DNA from: Bacteroidaceae bacterium
GTDB taxonomy: Bacteria > Bacteroidota > Bacteroidia > Bacteroidales > Bacteroidaceae
DNA length: 64,000 nt
Direction of reading: 5' to 3'
Assembly (NCBI GenBank): GCA_024401115.1
Contig: JAKSLP010000012.1
Coordinates: 1-64,000, forward strand
Under the pieces are notes generated by a model that had not been told where the DNA came from, made no database searches, and was given only the letters and a program-made list of their open reading frames with translations. Below, piece after piece: positions 28,285 through 37,385 of the stretch (position 1 is its first letter; the number at the start of each line of letters is the position of its first letter). The position numbers and the translations under genes are program-made.

Positions 28285-28316
28285 CAAAAGTACAATAAAT
28301 AATGATAAATATAAAA
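28285..28316 (-). promoter_or_regulatory. Promoter for the tyrosine recombinase
   Basis: The minus strand reads TACTTTTG (complement of 28285-28292), a full -7 match. TTTT 20 bp upstream is a 3-of-4 -33 match. The leader to the ATG at 28250 would be about 25-30 nt. Confidence 0.45.
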
Positions 28317-28622
28317 TAAAAAATCGAATAAATTCATGCAAAAAATTTCCGAACGGAATTTTATAATATTCTATATAAATTAAAGAAAGATAACTGAATA
28401 TGAATAAAATAAAGAGATGTATTTTATGGACGTTCTTATTTTTGTGTATAAATTAATGCTGTCTTGATTTTTGTATATTTGCGTATAAATGATTTACAAT
28501 ATTGAACTTGGCCTTTTCCTTCCATTTGTTAAGTAATATTAGTAGTTTAGTGCCCGATTTTGTGCTTCTTTTTCTACATCCTTTCAAAAAGTCGCAAAGT
28601 TGTCCCAAAAACGCCATGAAAT

Positions 28623-28654
28623 GTTGGTGATTACCCCTTTTTTAGGTAACTTCG
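28623..28654 (+). promoter_or_regulatory. Promoter for sstT
   Basis: GTTG (28623-28626), 20 bp, then TAACTTCG (28647-28654): one mismatch in each box of the Bacteroidota consensus. Confidence 0.5.
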
Positions 28655-28688
28655 CACACGAAAAGCCGAATGGGCTAAATATAAGAAA

Positions 28689-29912
28689 ATGAGTATGAAG
28701 AAATTATTGCAATCTGTTGCCACAAAATGGCAGGAGCTCAGCTTGTTGTTGCGCATTTTTATTGGTTTGGTGATAGGAGCCGTATTGGGACTGACTTGTC
28801 CTCAACTTACAGGTATTAGCATTTTAGGCCAATTGTTCGTTAGTGCCCTTAAGGCAGTAGCGCCTGTCCTTGTGGCTGTGCTTGTAGCCGCTTCCATTGC
28901 AAAGGCTCAGGGTGGCCTGGGTTCACGCTTCCGCACGGTGATCGTTTTATATATGGTTTCTACCATGTGTGCAGCCTTCACCGCTGTTGCCGGAAGTTTC
29001 CTTTTCCCCGTTGAGATATCGTTGGCCGATGCAGTTAATGATGAGGCACCAAGCGGGTTGGTGAATATTTTCACGGGAATCGCTACAAACATGGTCGCAA
29101 ATCCTATACAGGCCATTGCTAATGCAAATTATATCGGTGTCCTTTTCTGGGCGATTGTGGTTGGTTTTGCTTTGAAACTTCGGGCTTCAGAGGCAACAAT
29201 TAAGGTCGTGGACGATTTTTCAGAGACTATATCGCTGGTAGTTAAATGGGTCATTCAGTTTGCTCCCTTTGGTATCTTGGGTCTGGTATTTACTTCTGTA
29301 TCAGAGAGCGGAATGGATATCTTTATCACATATGGCAAGTTGGTGGCTCTGCTGGTAGGTTGCATGCTGTTCTCTTGCTTAATACTGAACCCTCTTATCG
29401 TTGCCCTGTGCATTCGTAAGAATCCGTATCCTTTGGTTCTCACTTGTTTGAAAGAGAGCGGAATCAATGCATTCTTTACCCGTTCTTCGGCGGCCAATAT
29501 TCCTATCAATATGGCTTTGTGTAAGCGCTTGGGAATAAATGAGGATTTCTATTCGGTCAGCATTCCATTGGGCGCCACCATCAATATGAACGGTGCAGCA
29601 GTGACCATTACCGTGATGACATTGGCCGTTTGCCATACATTAGGATTGCAGGTCGACTTGGTTTCTGCCTTGTTCCTAAGCGTATTAGCCGCTTTGGGAG
29701 CTTGTGGCACATCGGGTGTTGCCGGAGGTTCATTGCTGCTGATTCCTATGGCTTGTTCTCTGTTTGGCATTAGCAACGGTGTGGCCATGCAGGCAGTAGG
29801 TGTGGGTTTCATTATCAGTGTTATTCAGGATTCTTTGGAAACTGCCATCAATTCCAGCGGAGATGCTATTTTTACCGCTACAGCAGATATGATAGATAAA
29901 AACAAGGCATAG
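28689..29912 (+). CDS. sstT: Serine/threonine:sodium symporter SstT
   Basis: Inner-membrane dicarboxylate/amino acid:cation symporter family protein, 407 residues, the usual SstT length. It imports L-serine and L-threonine with sodium. Visible are multiple hydrophobic helices, the re-entrant-loop serine-rich motif ([15 protein letters not shown]), the NMNGAA sodium/substrate segment ([18 protein letters not shown]) and the second hairpin loop ([17 protein letters not shown]). The start is ATG at 28689 or 28695 (MKKLLQ). It is unrelated to the neighbouring glycan genes and followed by its own terminator. Confidence 0.93.
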   Translation: MSMKKLLQSVATKWQELSLLLRIFIGLVIGAVLGLTCPQLTGISILGQLFVSALKAVAPVLVAVLVAASIAKAQGGLGSRFRTVIVLYMVSTMCAAFTAVAGSFLFPVEISLADAVNDEAPSGLVNIFTGIATNMVANPIQAIANANYIGVLFWAIVVGFALKLRASEATIKVVDDFSETISLVVKWVIQFAPFGILGLVFTSVSESGMDIFITYGKLVALLVGCMLFSCLILNPLIVALCIRKNPYPLVLTCLKESGINAFFTRSSAANIPINMALCKRLGINEDFYSVSIPLGATINMNGAAVTITVMTLAVCHTLGLQVDLVSALFLSVLAALGACGTSGVAGGSLLLIPMACSLFGISNGVAMQAVGVGFIISVIQDSLETAINSSGDAIFTATADMIDKNKA

Positions 29913-29934
29913 TCAGAAAATAAACTCTATAGTG

Positions 29935-29968
29935 AGGCTCGTTTTTTTTGAAAAACGGGCCTTATTTT
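29935..29968 (+). terminator. Terminator after sstT
   Basis: The arms aggctcgttttt (29935-29946) and aaaaacgggcct (29951-29962) pair with one wobble and are followed by a T-rich stretch. Confidence 0.6.
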
Positions 29969-29980
29969 ATAAATAATGTG

Positions 29981-29988
29981 TAAATTTG
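29981..29988 (+). promoter_or_regulatory. -7 promoter element for the six-hairpin glycosidase/GH31 unit
   Basis: TAAATTTG is a full -7 match, 37 bp before the ATG at 30026. No -33 TTTG at standard spacing, because the preceding terminator hairpin occupies that stretch. Confidence 0.45.
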
Positions 29989-30025
29989 TCCCGTTATATT
30001 GACTAAATCTTACAAACGCATCATT

Positions 30026-32416
30026 ATGTATAAAAAAATGTCTAGCCTGCTGTTGTTCGCGGGTGCTTTTGCTTGCTTTCCACTAGCAGGTCAGGCACAG
30101 GTCATTTACAAGAACAGTGCCTATCAGTGGAAGGCCAATGAATTTGTTCAGGGCAAGTTCAAGGCCAAGGCTTTATCGCCAACCGAAATGGTTTCCAACT
30201 ACAAACCCAATGAAAATGCTGAAATCAAGGGCATGCCTGAAATGCCGGGAGTTATCGACCGTGAGCATTGGGTATTAAAGCAGGACATCAGTAAACTTCC
30301 TCATTACCTGGCTGATAATGTGCTGGAAAATGCCATTTATAACATGACCTTGGAGGAGAGCATCCTGGCTGTTGAGCCCGATAACACTTTCCGTACCGGT
30401 GTGTTCTGGGGTGGTGTTTGGACACGCGATGTAAGTTATAGTATCCTGCATGCCTTGGCTCAGTTGAATCCTGAGGTATCCATGACTTCTTTGCTGGCTA
30501 AGGTAAATAACAACAACCGTATCATTCAGGATACCGGTACCGGTGGCGCCTGGCCTTGCAGTACCGACCGTACCACTTGGATCCTGGCTGCATGGGAATG
30601 TTATAAGGTAACAGGCGATAAGGAATTCCTGGACCGTATCTATCCGGTGATTAAGAATACCATCGAGGACGACCGTGTGGTAGCTTTCGATCCTAAGACT
30701 CAGCTGATGAAGGGAGAGACTTCTTATCTGGACTGGCGTGAGCAGGAATATCCGGTTTGGGCTCAGCCTGCCGACATTTATAATAGCGAGACATTAGGTA
30801 CCAATGCAGTTCATTGCCAGACCATTCACATTCTGGCGGAAATCTGCAAGTTGGAAGGTCAGCCAGAGTTGGCAAAGAAGTACCAGTCTTGGTCCGATCA
30901 GATAAAGGAGGGTATCAATAAGCATCTTTGGATGGCCGACAAGGGCTATTATGGCATTTATCTGTATGGCCGTAATCACTTGATGCTGCATCCTCAGATG
31001 GAGACATTGGGCGAAGCCTTTACCATTATGTTTGGCATTGCTGACGATGCCCGTGCCAAGCAGATTGTCCAGAATGTGGAGCATGAGGCATTCGGCACTC
31101 CTATGATGTACCCAAATCTAAAGGATCAGTATCCTTATCATAATGACAGTATGTGGCCGTTTGTTCAGGGTTATTGGATGAAGGCGGTTGCTAAAGCCGG
31201 CAACGAGCAGTCTCTGTTGCATTCTATCGCTTCCATTTACCGTACTGCCGCCATGTTCCTGACCAATCAGGAGAATATGGTTATTTATAATGGTGACTAT
31301 AAGGGCTTGCCAATCAATTCTCCTCGTCAGCTGTGGAGTGTAGCTGCCGATGCTGCTATCGTTCCTAATATTTATTTCGGAATTAACTACGAGGTGGATG
31401 GTATTCATTTCACTCCTTTTGTTCCTAAAGCACTGAAGGGCAACCGCCACTTGAGCAACTTCAAGTACCGCAAGGCTGTGTTGGATATGACCATCAGCGG
31501 TTTTGGTAATCACTTGAAGTCCTTCAAGTTGGATGGAGTAGAGACTAGCCCGTTCTTTGCAGCCAACCTTACCGGTGCTCATACCATTGTGATGGAACTG
31601 GATAATGTTCAGCCAGCTGCTATGAACATGAAGATGGTTGAGAATGCTTACATGCCATTGACTCCAAAGGCTGTTCTGAACGGAAATCAGTTGTCTTGGC
31701 AGGCTGTTGAGAATGCTGCTGAGTATATCGTTTTGAAGGACGGAAAGGAAATGAGCAAGACAACAGCTTTGAATGTTGCAGTTCCATCCGATGGCGAGTA
31801 TGCTATAGTTGCTGTTGATGCAGATGGCCGTCATTCCTATATGAGTGAACCGGTTAATCACTACAGCCAGGTATTAACCTATGAGGTTGAGGACTTTGCC
31901 ATGCCATTCAATCCTAAGCGTAAGCAAATCAAGGAAAGTATGGGTACTGGCGGTGGTTTGCCAAGCGAGGCACATGACCGTGCATCGGTTCCAACTCTGG
32001 AAGGTGTGAATATCAGCGGTGCCAGCAAGAATGTGGCCATGATTACCCGAAACGAGAACATCTTGATTACCATTCCGGTAGAAGTTCCTGCTGATGGCAT
32101 GTATGCCATTGATTGGCGTTATGCTAACGGAAACGGTCCGCTGAATACCGATAACAAGTGTGCTACCCGCGTACTGACAGTTGACGGAAAGGCTGCCGGT
32201 GTAAGCGTTTTCCCACAGCGTGTTGCTGATAATAACGCCCGTGGCGAGAAGAAACTTGAAGAGCCATGGAACTTATGGGGTTACAGCAATGCCCAGGTTG
32301 TTCAGTTGAATAAGGGTCAGCATGTTATTACCCTGGAGTTTGCTGATTGCGTGGAGAACATGAATATCACGGTTAATCAGGCATTACTGGATCAGTTACG
32401 AATTACTAAGTTATAA
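30026..32416 (+). CDS. Secreted six-hairpin glycosidase-like enzyme with C-terminal carbohydrate-binding-like domain
   Basis: About 796 residues from the ATG at 30026; a TTG nine codons upstream is in frame but precedes the signal peptide (LLLFAGAFACFPLAGQAQ). The central (alpha/alpha)6 region has RTGVFWGGVWTRDVSYSIL, TGTGGAWPCSTDRTTWIL, KGETSYLDWREQEYPVW and DSMWPFVQGYWMKA. Acidic residues in WTRD and DWREQ are candidate catalytic groups. The C-terminal ~170 residues (YEVEDFAMPFNPK... to LLDQLRITKL) look like a CBM6/35-type beta-sandwich. I cannot place it in a numbered GH family. It lies 20 bp before the GH31 gene and probably forms an operon with it for alpha-linked glucan or mixed glycan breakdown (inference). 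Confidence 0.78.
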   Translation: MYKKMSSLLLFAGAFACFPLAGQAQVIYKNSAYQWKANEFVQGKFKAKALSPTEMVSNYKPNENAEIKGMPEMPGVIDREHWVLKQDISKLPHYLADNVLENAIYNMTLEESILAVEPDNTFRTGVFWGGVWTRDVSYSILHALAQLNPEVSMTSLLAKVNNNNRIIQDTGTGGAWPCSTDRTTWILAAWECYKVTGDKEFLDRIYPVIKNTIEDDRVVAFDPKTQLMKGETSYLDWREQEYPVWAQPADIYNSETLGTNAVHCQTIHILAEICKLEGQPELAKKYQSWSDQIKEGINKHLWMADKGYYGIYLYGRNHLMLHPQMETLGEAFTIMFGIADDARAKQIVQNVEHEAFGTPMMYPNLKDQYPYHNDSMWPFVQGYWMKAVAKAGNEQSLLHSIASIYRTAAMFLTNQENMVIYNGDYKGLPINSPRQLWSVAADAAIVPNIYFGINYEVDGIHFTPFVPKALKGNRHLSNFKYRKAVLDMTISGFGNHLKSFKLDGVETSPFFAANLTGAHTIVMELDNVQPAAMNMKMVENAYMPLTPKAVLNGNQLSWQAVENAAEYIVLKDGKEMSKTTALNVAVPSDGEYAIVAVDADGRHSYMSEPVNHYSQVLTYEVEDFAMPFNPKRKQIKESMGTGGGLPSEAHDRASVPTLEGVNISGASKNVAMITRNENILITIPVEVPADGMYAIDWRYANGNGPLNTDNKCATRVLTVDGKAAGVSVFPQRVADNNARGEKKLEEPWNLWGYSNAQVVQLNKGQHVITLEFADCVENMNITVNQALLDQLRITKL

Positions 32417-32436
32417 ATACCTAAATTCTAAGACAA

Positions 32437-34695
32437 ATGACTAAGAGATTATTTACCGGCCTGTTATTCAGTGCCGCTTGTCTGTCAGCTATGGCTCAGC
32501 AGGCCTACATGGTAGACAAGGATGTGGCAGTTTTCTATCCTGCCAATTATGATGCTGCTGCTCATTCTCCTTCTCCTGTATTTGTGCACGAGTTGGTGCC
32601 ACAGGGCAATGTTCCTGGCAACTGGAAGGTTAAGCCAGTTTATTCAAAGGAGGGCGATAAGACCGTGGTGACCCTGAATGTGAATGCGGATGATGACTTG
32701 TACGGTACCGGTGAGGTGGTAGGAGATTTGCGCCGCAACGGCAAGGAGGTGAATTTCTGGAACACCGATAACTACGGTTACATGAAGGAGCAGGGTAAGC
32801 AGCTGTACCAGAGTCATCCATGGGTACTGGGTGTACGTAAGGACGGTTCGGCTTATGGTATTATTGCTGATAACACCTGGAAGTCATCACTGACTACTAA
32901 TCAGCAGATTAAGTTCGTTAGCGAGGGACCAGCATTCCGTGTTATCGTTATCGAGCGTGCTAATGCCAAGGAGGTTATGAAGGAATTGGCAAAGTTGTCG
33001 GGTACCATGGAAATGCCACCATTGTGGGCTTTGGGTTTCCAGCAGTGCCGTTACAGCTACAATCCTGATAGCCGTGTGAAGGAGATTATTGACACCTATC
33101 GTGCCAAGAACATCCCTTGCGATGTAGTTTGGATGGATATTGACTACATGGATCAGTTCAAGGTATTTACCTACGATCCAAAGCAGTTCCCAGATCCTCA
33201 GGGCTTGCAGGATTATGCACATGCCAAGAATTTCAAGACCGTTTATATGATCGACCCGGGTGTAAAGGTGGAGGATGGCTACTTTGTATATGATCAGGGT
33301 AAGGCCAACGACTATTTCGTTAAGATGCCTGATGGTACAAACTATACCGGTCGTGTTTGGCCTGGCGATTGCAACTTCCCTGATTATACCCGTCATGAGG
33401 TTCGTACCTGGTGGAGCGGTTTGACCAGCGACTTCGTAAAGAAGGGTGTTGATGGTCTTTGGAACGATATGAATGAGCCTGCTGTATTCGACAGCCAGAC
33501 TTTCACCATGGATACCGAGGCTGTTCATTGGGGTGATGAGAACCGCGATAAGGGCTCTCACTTGCGTTACCATAATGTATATGGTTACAATATGATCAAG
33601 GCTTCCCGCGAGGGTATGTTGCTGGCTAAGCCAAACAACCGCCCATTCGTATTGTCACGTGACAACTTCCTGGGTGGTCATCGTTATGGTGCTACCTGGA
33701 CCGGTGACAACATGTCTACTTGGGATCATTTCCAGATGAGTATTCCTATGACTCTGAACCTGAGCCTTTCCGGACAGCCATTCAATGGTCCTGATATGGG
33801 TGGCTTCGGTGCTGATGCCGATGCGGAATTGCTGGCTCATTGGACTGCTACAGGTATTTACTTCCCATTTGCCCGTAACCATGCCGCTAAGGGTACTGTT
33901 GATCAGGAGCCTTGGGTATTTGGCCAGAAGGTGGAGGATGTTTGCCGTACCGCTATCGAGCGTCGTTATCGTCTGATGCCTTACATCTACACCTTGTTCC
34001 AGGAAGCAACCGTAAACGGTATGCCTGTTATGCGTCCTGCTTTCATGGCAGACGATAAGGATCCTGCATTGCGCGGTGAGCAGAAGGTGTTCATGCTGGG
34101 TGATGACCTGATGATTATCCCTCGTTGGGCTAAGGCAGACAACATTCATATTCCTTCAGGCGACTGGGATGTACTGCAGTTGGAGGATAAGGACGATATG
34201 TATCAGGCATTTGTAGCCCAGCGTCCAGGTTCAATCGTACCAATGGGTAATGTGGCTCAGAGCACTATTGAGTTGGATCAGAACACCCTGACTCTGCTGG
34301 TTAACCCTGCCGAGGATGGTACTGCTACCGGTGTATTGTATCAGGATGCTGGTGATGGCTTTGGCTATCGTACCGGTGAGTATGCTAAGTTCCAGCTGTC
34401 TGCTAAGACCGAGGGTGACAACATTACCGTTAGCATCAAGCAGGTAGACGGCAAGATGGATATGGGTCAGAAGAACATCCGAATTGGTTTCGTAACCGAT
34501 GGCAAGATTACTTATTCTCCTTATGTTCAGGGCAATGAGGTTACCATGAAGACCGTAAAGGACAAGCAGATGGGAATTGATCTGAAAAAACTGAAGTTCT
34601 CTGATATTGACCCATCAAAGCAACCAACCATTCAGGAAAAACTGAAGATTCAGGTTGAGAAGATGAAGAAGAGTGGCCAGGCCATGGAGTGGTAA
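32437..34695 (+). CDS. GH31-family alpha-glycosidase
   Basis: 752 residues with signal peptide (LLFSAACLSAMAQQ). GH31 retaining enzymes cleave alpha-glucosidic or alpha-xylosidic linkages. The catalytic nucleophile is Asp344 in LWNDMNEPAVF; the acid/base candidate is Asp424 in WTGDNMSTWDH. Other family blocks: ALGFQQCRYSY, DVVWMDIDYMDQFKVFTYD, GPDMGGFGADADAELLAHW, FPFARNHAAKGTVDQEPW and RYRLMPYIYTLFQEA. The C-terminal beta domains end in a lysine-rich helix. The partner gene lies immediately upstream. Confidence 0.93.
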   Translation: MTKRLFTGLLFSAACLSAMAQQAYMVDKDVAVFYPANYDAAAHSPSPVFVHELVPQGNVPGNWKVKPVYSKEGDKTVVTLNVNADDDLYGTGEVVGDLRRNGKEVNFWNTDNYGYMKEQGKQLYQSHPWVLGVRKDGSAYGIIADNTWKSSLTTNQQIKFVSEGPAFRVIVIERANAKEVMKELAKLSGTMEMPPLWALGFQQCRYSYNPDSRVKEIIDTYRAKNIPCDVVWMDIDYMDQFKVFTYDPKQFPDPQGLQDYAHAKNFKTVYMIDPGVKVEDGYFVYDQGKANDYFVKMPDGTNYTGRVWPGDCNFPDYTRHEVRTWWSGLTSDFVKKGVDGLWNDMNEPAVFDSQTFTMDTEAVHWGDENRDKGSHLRYHNVYGYNMIKASREGMLLAKPNNRPFVLSRDNFLGGHRYGATWTGDNMSTWDHFQMSIPMTLNLSLSGQPFNGPDMGGFGADADAELLAHWTATGIYFPFARNHAAKGTVDQEPWVFGQKVEDVCRTAIERRYRLMPYIYTLFQEATVNGMPVMRPAFMADDKDPALRGEQKVFMLGDDLMIIPRWAKADNIHIPSGDWDVLQLEDKDDMYQAFVAQRPGSIVPMGNVAQSTIELDQNTLTLLVNPAEDGTATGVLYQDAGDGFGYRTGEYAKFQLSAKTEGDNITVSIKQVDGKMDMGQKNIRIGFVTDGKITYSPYVQGNEVTMKTVKDKQMGIDLKKLKFSDIDPSKQPTIQEKLKIQVEKMKKSGQAMEW

Positions 34696-34702
34696 TCCCA
34701 AT

Positions 34703-34738
34703 AAAAAAACCGAGAGTGAAATGCTCTCGGTTTTTTTT
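34703..34738. terminator. Bidirectional terminator
   Basis: The arms at 34703-34716 (aaaaaaaccgagag) and 34724-34737 flank a 7-nt loop. T runs occur on both strands, serving the convergent GH31 and VOC genes. Confidence 0.85.
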
Positions 34739-34739
34739 A

Positions 34740-35210
34740 TTACTTAATGATTTCGCACCATTCAATAATTTCGTTGTCAGGACCATAGATCTTGAAGCAC
34801 TTGCAGCCCTTCTCCCAGAATGGGATGGTAACCAGTGGGTTGGCAATACGGTAGCCAGCCTTTACTGCAGCATCATACAGTTCCTCGATATGGGTAGCAT
34901 CCAGACAGATGTGATCTACTGCACCGGCTACACCTGGAGTTGTATCAGAAGGAATGAACTCCAACATCATGGTTCCCTGGTTCATGAATACGAACTCGCG
35001 GCCGTTCAATGGCTTGGTTACGTGAGCCACCTTGAAACCCAGACCCTCGTAGAACTTGATGGTAGCCTTCACGTCCTTAACTGGGATGCCGATATGCTGG
35101 AATCCGTGGCTGAGTGAAGCAAACTTAGCTGTTGTCTCTGGAGTAACATTCTGTGCCATAGCTGGTGAGATGAAAGTTGCCATAAGCAACATGATGAATA
35201 ATTTTTTCAT
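34740..35210 (-). CDS. Exported VOC-superfamily (glyoxalase-fold) protein
   Basis: About 156 residues. The start at 35210 (MKKLFIMLLMATF) is chosen because it opens a clear signal peptide ending SPAMAQ; an upstream in-frame ATG at 35246 would bury it. The VOC beta-alpha-beta-beta-beta repeats are visible (FQHIGIPVKDVKATIKFYEG, FMNQGTMMLEFIPS, AVDHICLDATHIEELYDAA, CFKIYGPDNEIIEWCE). His in FQHIG, Glu in MLEF, His in DHICLD and Glu in IIEW fit the usual metal-binding pattern. Most VOC enzymes are cytosolic, so a periplasmic copy is unusual. The substrate is unknown. It begins 13 bp after the peptidase gene's stop. Confidence 0.8.
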   Translation of the reverse strand: MKKLFIMLLMATFISPAMAQNVTPETTAKFASLSHGFQHIGIPVKDVKATIKFYEGLGFKVAHVTKPLNGREFVFMNQGTMMLEFIPSDTTPGVAGAVDHICLDATHIEELYDAAVKAGYRIANPLVTIPFWEKGCKCFKIYGPDNEIIEWCEIIK

Positions 35211-35223
35211 GGTTTTATGATTT

Positions 35224-35943
35224 TTAGATTTTAAATATCTTGCCATTTTCGCAAATTTTCTCCCGCTTGCCGTCAGCTATCAGCCATGCCTCTCCGCGTA
35301 CCTCTTCATGACCGGGACCGCGTGAGAAGATGTAGCTGCCATCGGGCAGGCAGTAGTATTTGTGTCCGTAGCTGTCATTAAAGGCGATGTCCTCCATAAT
35401 GCGCATGCCATCCAGGACATTGTCCTTGACTTGCTGATAGTGGGGGAGGATGTTGCAGGTGGTCAGGCCTAATCCTCGCAGGAAACGCTTGTAGTTAGGG
35501 TTGACAGCTTCACCAGGCAACTCGGGATGTGAGTACACCCAATCGGCGCAGTTCATGCTGCCTGCGCTGATGCCCAGTACCACACCCTTGAAGTCCTGCA
35601 TGATTTCACGAAGATGAATACGCTCAAAGAACTCATTTTGGGTTGGCACATGTCCACCGCACAGAATAACCAGTGACGCTTTCTTAATCAGTTTCTCGGC
35701 ATCCCGCTCGTTACGGCCGTCCAATAGGTGAAAGCTGTTCATCTTGATGCCGATTTCCTCCAAAGAATCCTTCATGCCGAAGCCAAAGCCGTCGGTAAAG
35801 GCCACATTGTCTGGGTCGGAGGTGATATAAACAGCATCCGCCACGTGGTGGGTAAAGTGCAGCAGCCCGTCAACCAGGCCGTTGAGTGGATTGATATTAG
35901 GTGTCCCAATAATGCAGGGACTGCTAGTCAGGAATAATGTCAT
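35224..35943 (-). CDS. Peptidase family S51-like protein (dipeptidase E fold)
   Basis: About 239 residues, start at 35943 (MTLFLTSSPCIIG). Class-I glutamine-amidotransferase-like serine peptidases of this family hydrolyse N-terminal Asp dipeptides or act on cyanophycin-type substrates. The nucleophile motif is VVLGISAGSMNCADW (GxSAG). An upstream LVILCGGHVPTQNEFFER block matches the oxyanion region of the family. Only 2 bp separate it from the rmuC stop, so it is probably co-transcribed with rmuC. No signal peptide. Confidence 0.82.
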   Translation of the reverse strand: MTLFLTSSPCIIGTPNINPLNGLVDGLLHFTHHVADAVYITSDPDNVAFTDGFGFGMKDSLEEIGIKMNSFHLLDGRNERDAEKLIKKASLVILCGGHVPTQNEFFERIHLREIMQDFKGVVLGISAGSMNCADWVYSHPELPGEAVNPNYKRFLRGLGLTTCNILPHYQQVKDNVLDGMRIMEDIAFNDSYGHKYYCLPDGSYIFSRGPGHEEVRGEAWLIADGKREKICENGKIFKI

Positions 35944-35945
35944 AA

Positions 35946-37385
35946 TCAGTCTTTTGGTTGAATGTCCGGTAACTGCTTGGTTACGCTGATTCCACATTCG
36001 GTTAGTTTCAGAATGCGGTTCTTCAGGTTGCCCTTACCGTCCTGTAATTGACCCAAGGCGTTGGTATACGTTTTCTGTGCCGTTGCCAGTTGATTGCCTA
36101 GTGTCTGGAAATTTTCGGCAAAGATAGCGAACTTAGCGTATATATCCTTGCCCATCTTCAGAATTTTTTCACAGTTCTCCTCCTGGCGGTCTTTGTTCCA
36201 TAGGATGCTGACCAGCTGCAGGGTAAGCATCAGATTGGTAGGATTGATAATCAGCACCCCTTGCTTATACGCTTCCTGACCCAGGTTCGGACGCTTGTTC
36301 AGTGCCAGGATGTAGCTGCCTTCATTAGGGATAAAGAGGAAGACGATAGGTACGGCATCCTTCACGATATTGCTATAGTCCTTTCGCGCTAACTCATTGA
36401 TATGATTCTGGATAGAGCGAATATTCTCTTTCTCGGCCTGTTCCTGTTGCTCAGGTGTTTCCGCATTCAGGTAATTATAGAATGCGGTCAGTGTCACCTT
36501 GGAATCAATGATGATATTCTTGTCTGCTCCGGGCAGTCTCACGATGACGTCTGGACGCTGCTCATCGCCATTGGCATCCTTGATGCTTTTCTGGAAGAAA
36601 TATTCGTGCCCTTCCCGCAATCCGCTGTCTTGCAGTATGCCTGTCAGGATTTGTTCTCCCCAGTCGCCTTGTACCTTGCCCTTGTTCTTCAGCGCCTCGG
36701 CCAGGCTATGAGCCTCATTTCCCAACAGTTGCGAGTGCTCTACAATCTGTTTGATAGAAGCCGAGATAGCCGCGGAATTACGGTCATTGCCTTCCCGGTT
36801 CTTGTCGATGAGCTCATTCATCTCTTTCAATCGGTCGAAAACCGGTTGAAGGATACTTTTCATCTGGTCCTGATTTCCTTGTTGAAGAGCCTCCTGACGG
36901 TCTTTCAGAATGGTTGAGGTGGCATTCTCCACCTTGTCCTTGAATACCGACAACTGCTCGGCCAGGAACTGCTGGTTCTCTTTTATCTTGGCCTCGTATT
37001 CCGCTTTCAGCGTGGTTTGTTGCTCTGCCATTTCCTTTCGGGCAGCGGCCAGCGATGCTGCAGCTTCCTCCTTGGTCTTGGCCAGCAACTCAGCTGATTC
37101 TGATTTCAGATCGGAAAGTCTTTTCTCCAGATCCTTTTTGGTATCTGCCAGAATCTGAGCATCTTCTGCCTTTTCACGGTTGAACTGCTCGGTAGCCTCA
37201 CGTTTGGCAGTCTCCAGTTGCTTTGCGGCATCGGAGCGTTGCTGGATTAATTGTTCCTTCAACATTTCCTTTTCCTTTTCGAGCGACATAATCTTCCCTT
37301 GTTGCCGGCTTATTCCCAACCGGTAACACAGGATTGTTGCCCCAACGGCCAACAGTGCTGCAACGAGGATAATCAGATACTCCAT
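35946..37385 (-). CDS. rmuC: RmuC family DNA recombination-limiting protein
   Basis: 479 residues: one N-terminal membrane anchor (YLIILVAALLAVGATILC), a long Lys/Glu-rich coiled coil (about 30-155), then the nuclease-like RmuC domain with QGDWGEQILTGILQDSGL, RPDVIVRLPGADKNIIIDSKV and VPIVFLFIPNEGSYI. RmuC limits recombination at inverted repeats and processes stalled forks in E. coli. Finding it about 9 kb from a large inverted repeat is probably coincidental. It overlaps the phosphotransferase gene by 13 nt. Confidence 0.93.
   Translation of the reverse strand: MEYLIILVAALLAVGATILCYRLGISRQQGKIMSLEKEKEMLKEQLIQQRSDAAKQLETAKREATEQFNREKAEDAQILADTKKDLEKRLSDLKSESAELLAKTKEEAAASLAAARKEMAEQQTTLKAEYEAKIKENQQFLAEQLSVFKDKVENATSTILKDRQEALQQGNQDQMKSILQPVFDRLKEMNELIDKNREGNDRNSAAISASIKQIVEHSQLLGNEAHSLAEALKNKGKVQGDWGEQILTGILQDSGLREGHEYFFQKSIKDANGDEQRPDVIVRLPGADKNIIIDSKVTLTAFYNYLNAETPEQQEQAEKENIRSIQNHINELARKDYSNIVKDAVPIVFLFIPNEGSYILALNKRPNLGQEAYKQGVLIINPTNLMLTLQLVSILWNKDRQEENCEKILKMGKDIYAKFAIFAENFQTLGNQLATAQKTYTNALGQLQDGKGNLKNRILKLTECGISVTKQLPDIQPKD

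Larger units (their letters stand above)
28251..28688. other. 438-bp AT-rich intergenic region between divergent genes
   Basis: It contains the recombinase promoter on the minus strand, the SstT promoter on the plus strand, and an isolated plus-strand -7-like TATATTTG at 28474-28481 without a -33 partner. No coding sequence or RNA structure was recognised. Confidence 0.6.

Noticed and set aside
35946..37385. Functional link between RmuC and the large inverted repeat
   Set aside because: RmuC is a widespread housekeeping gene; proximity alone is no evidence.
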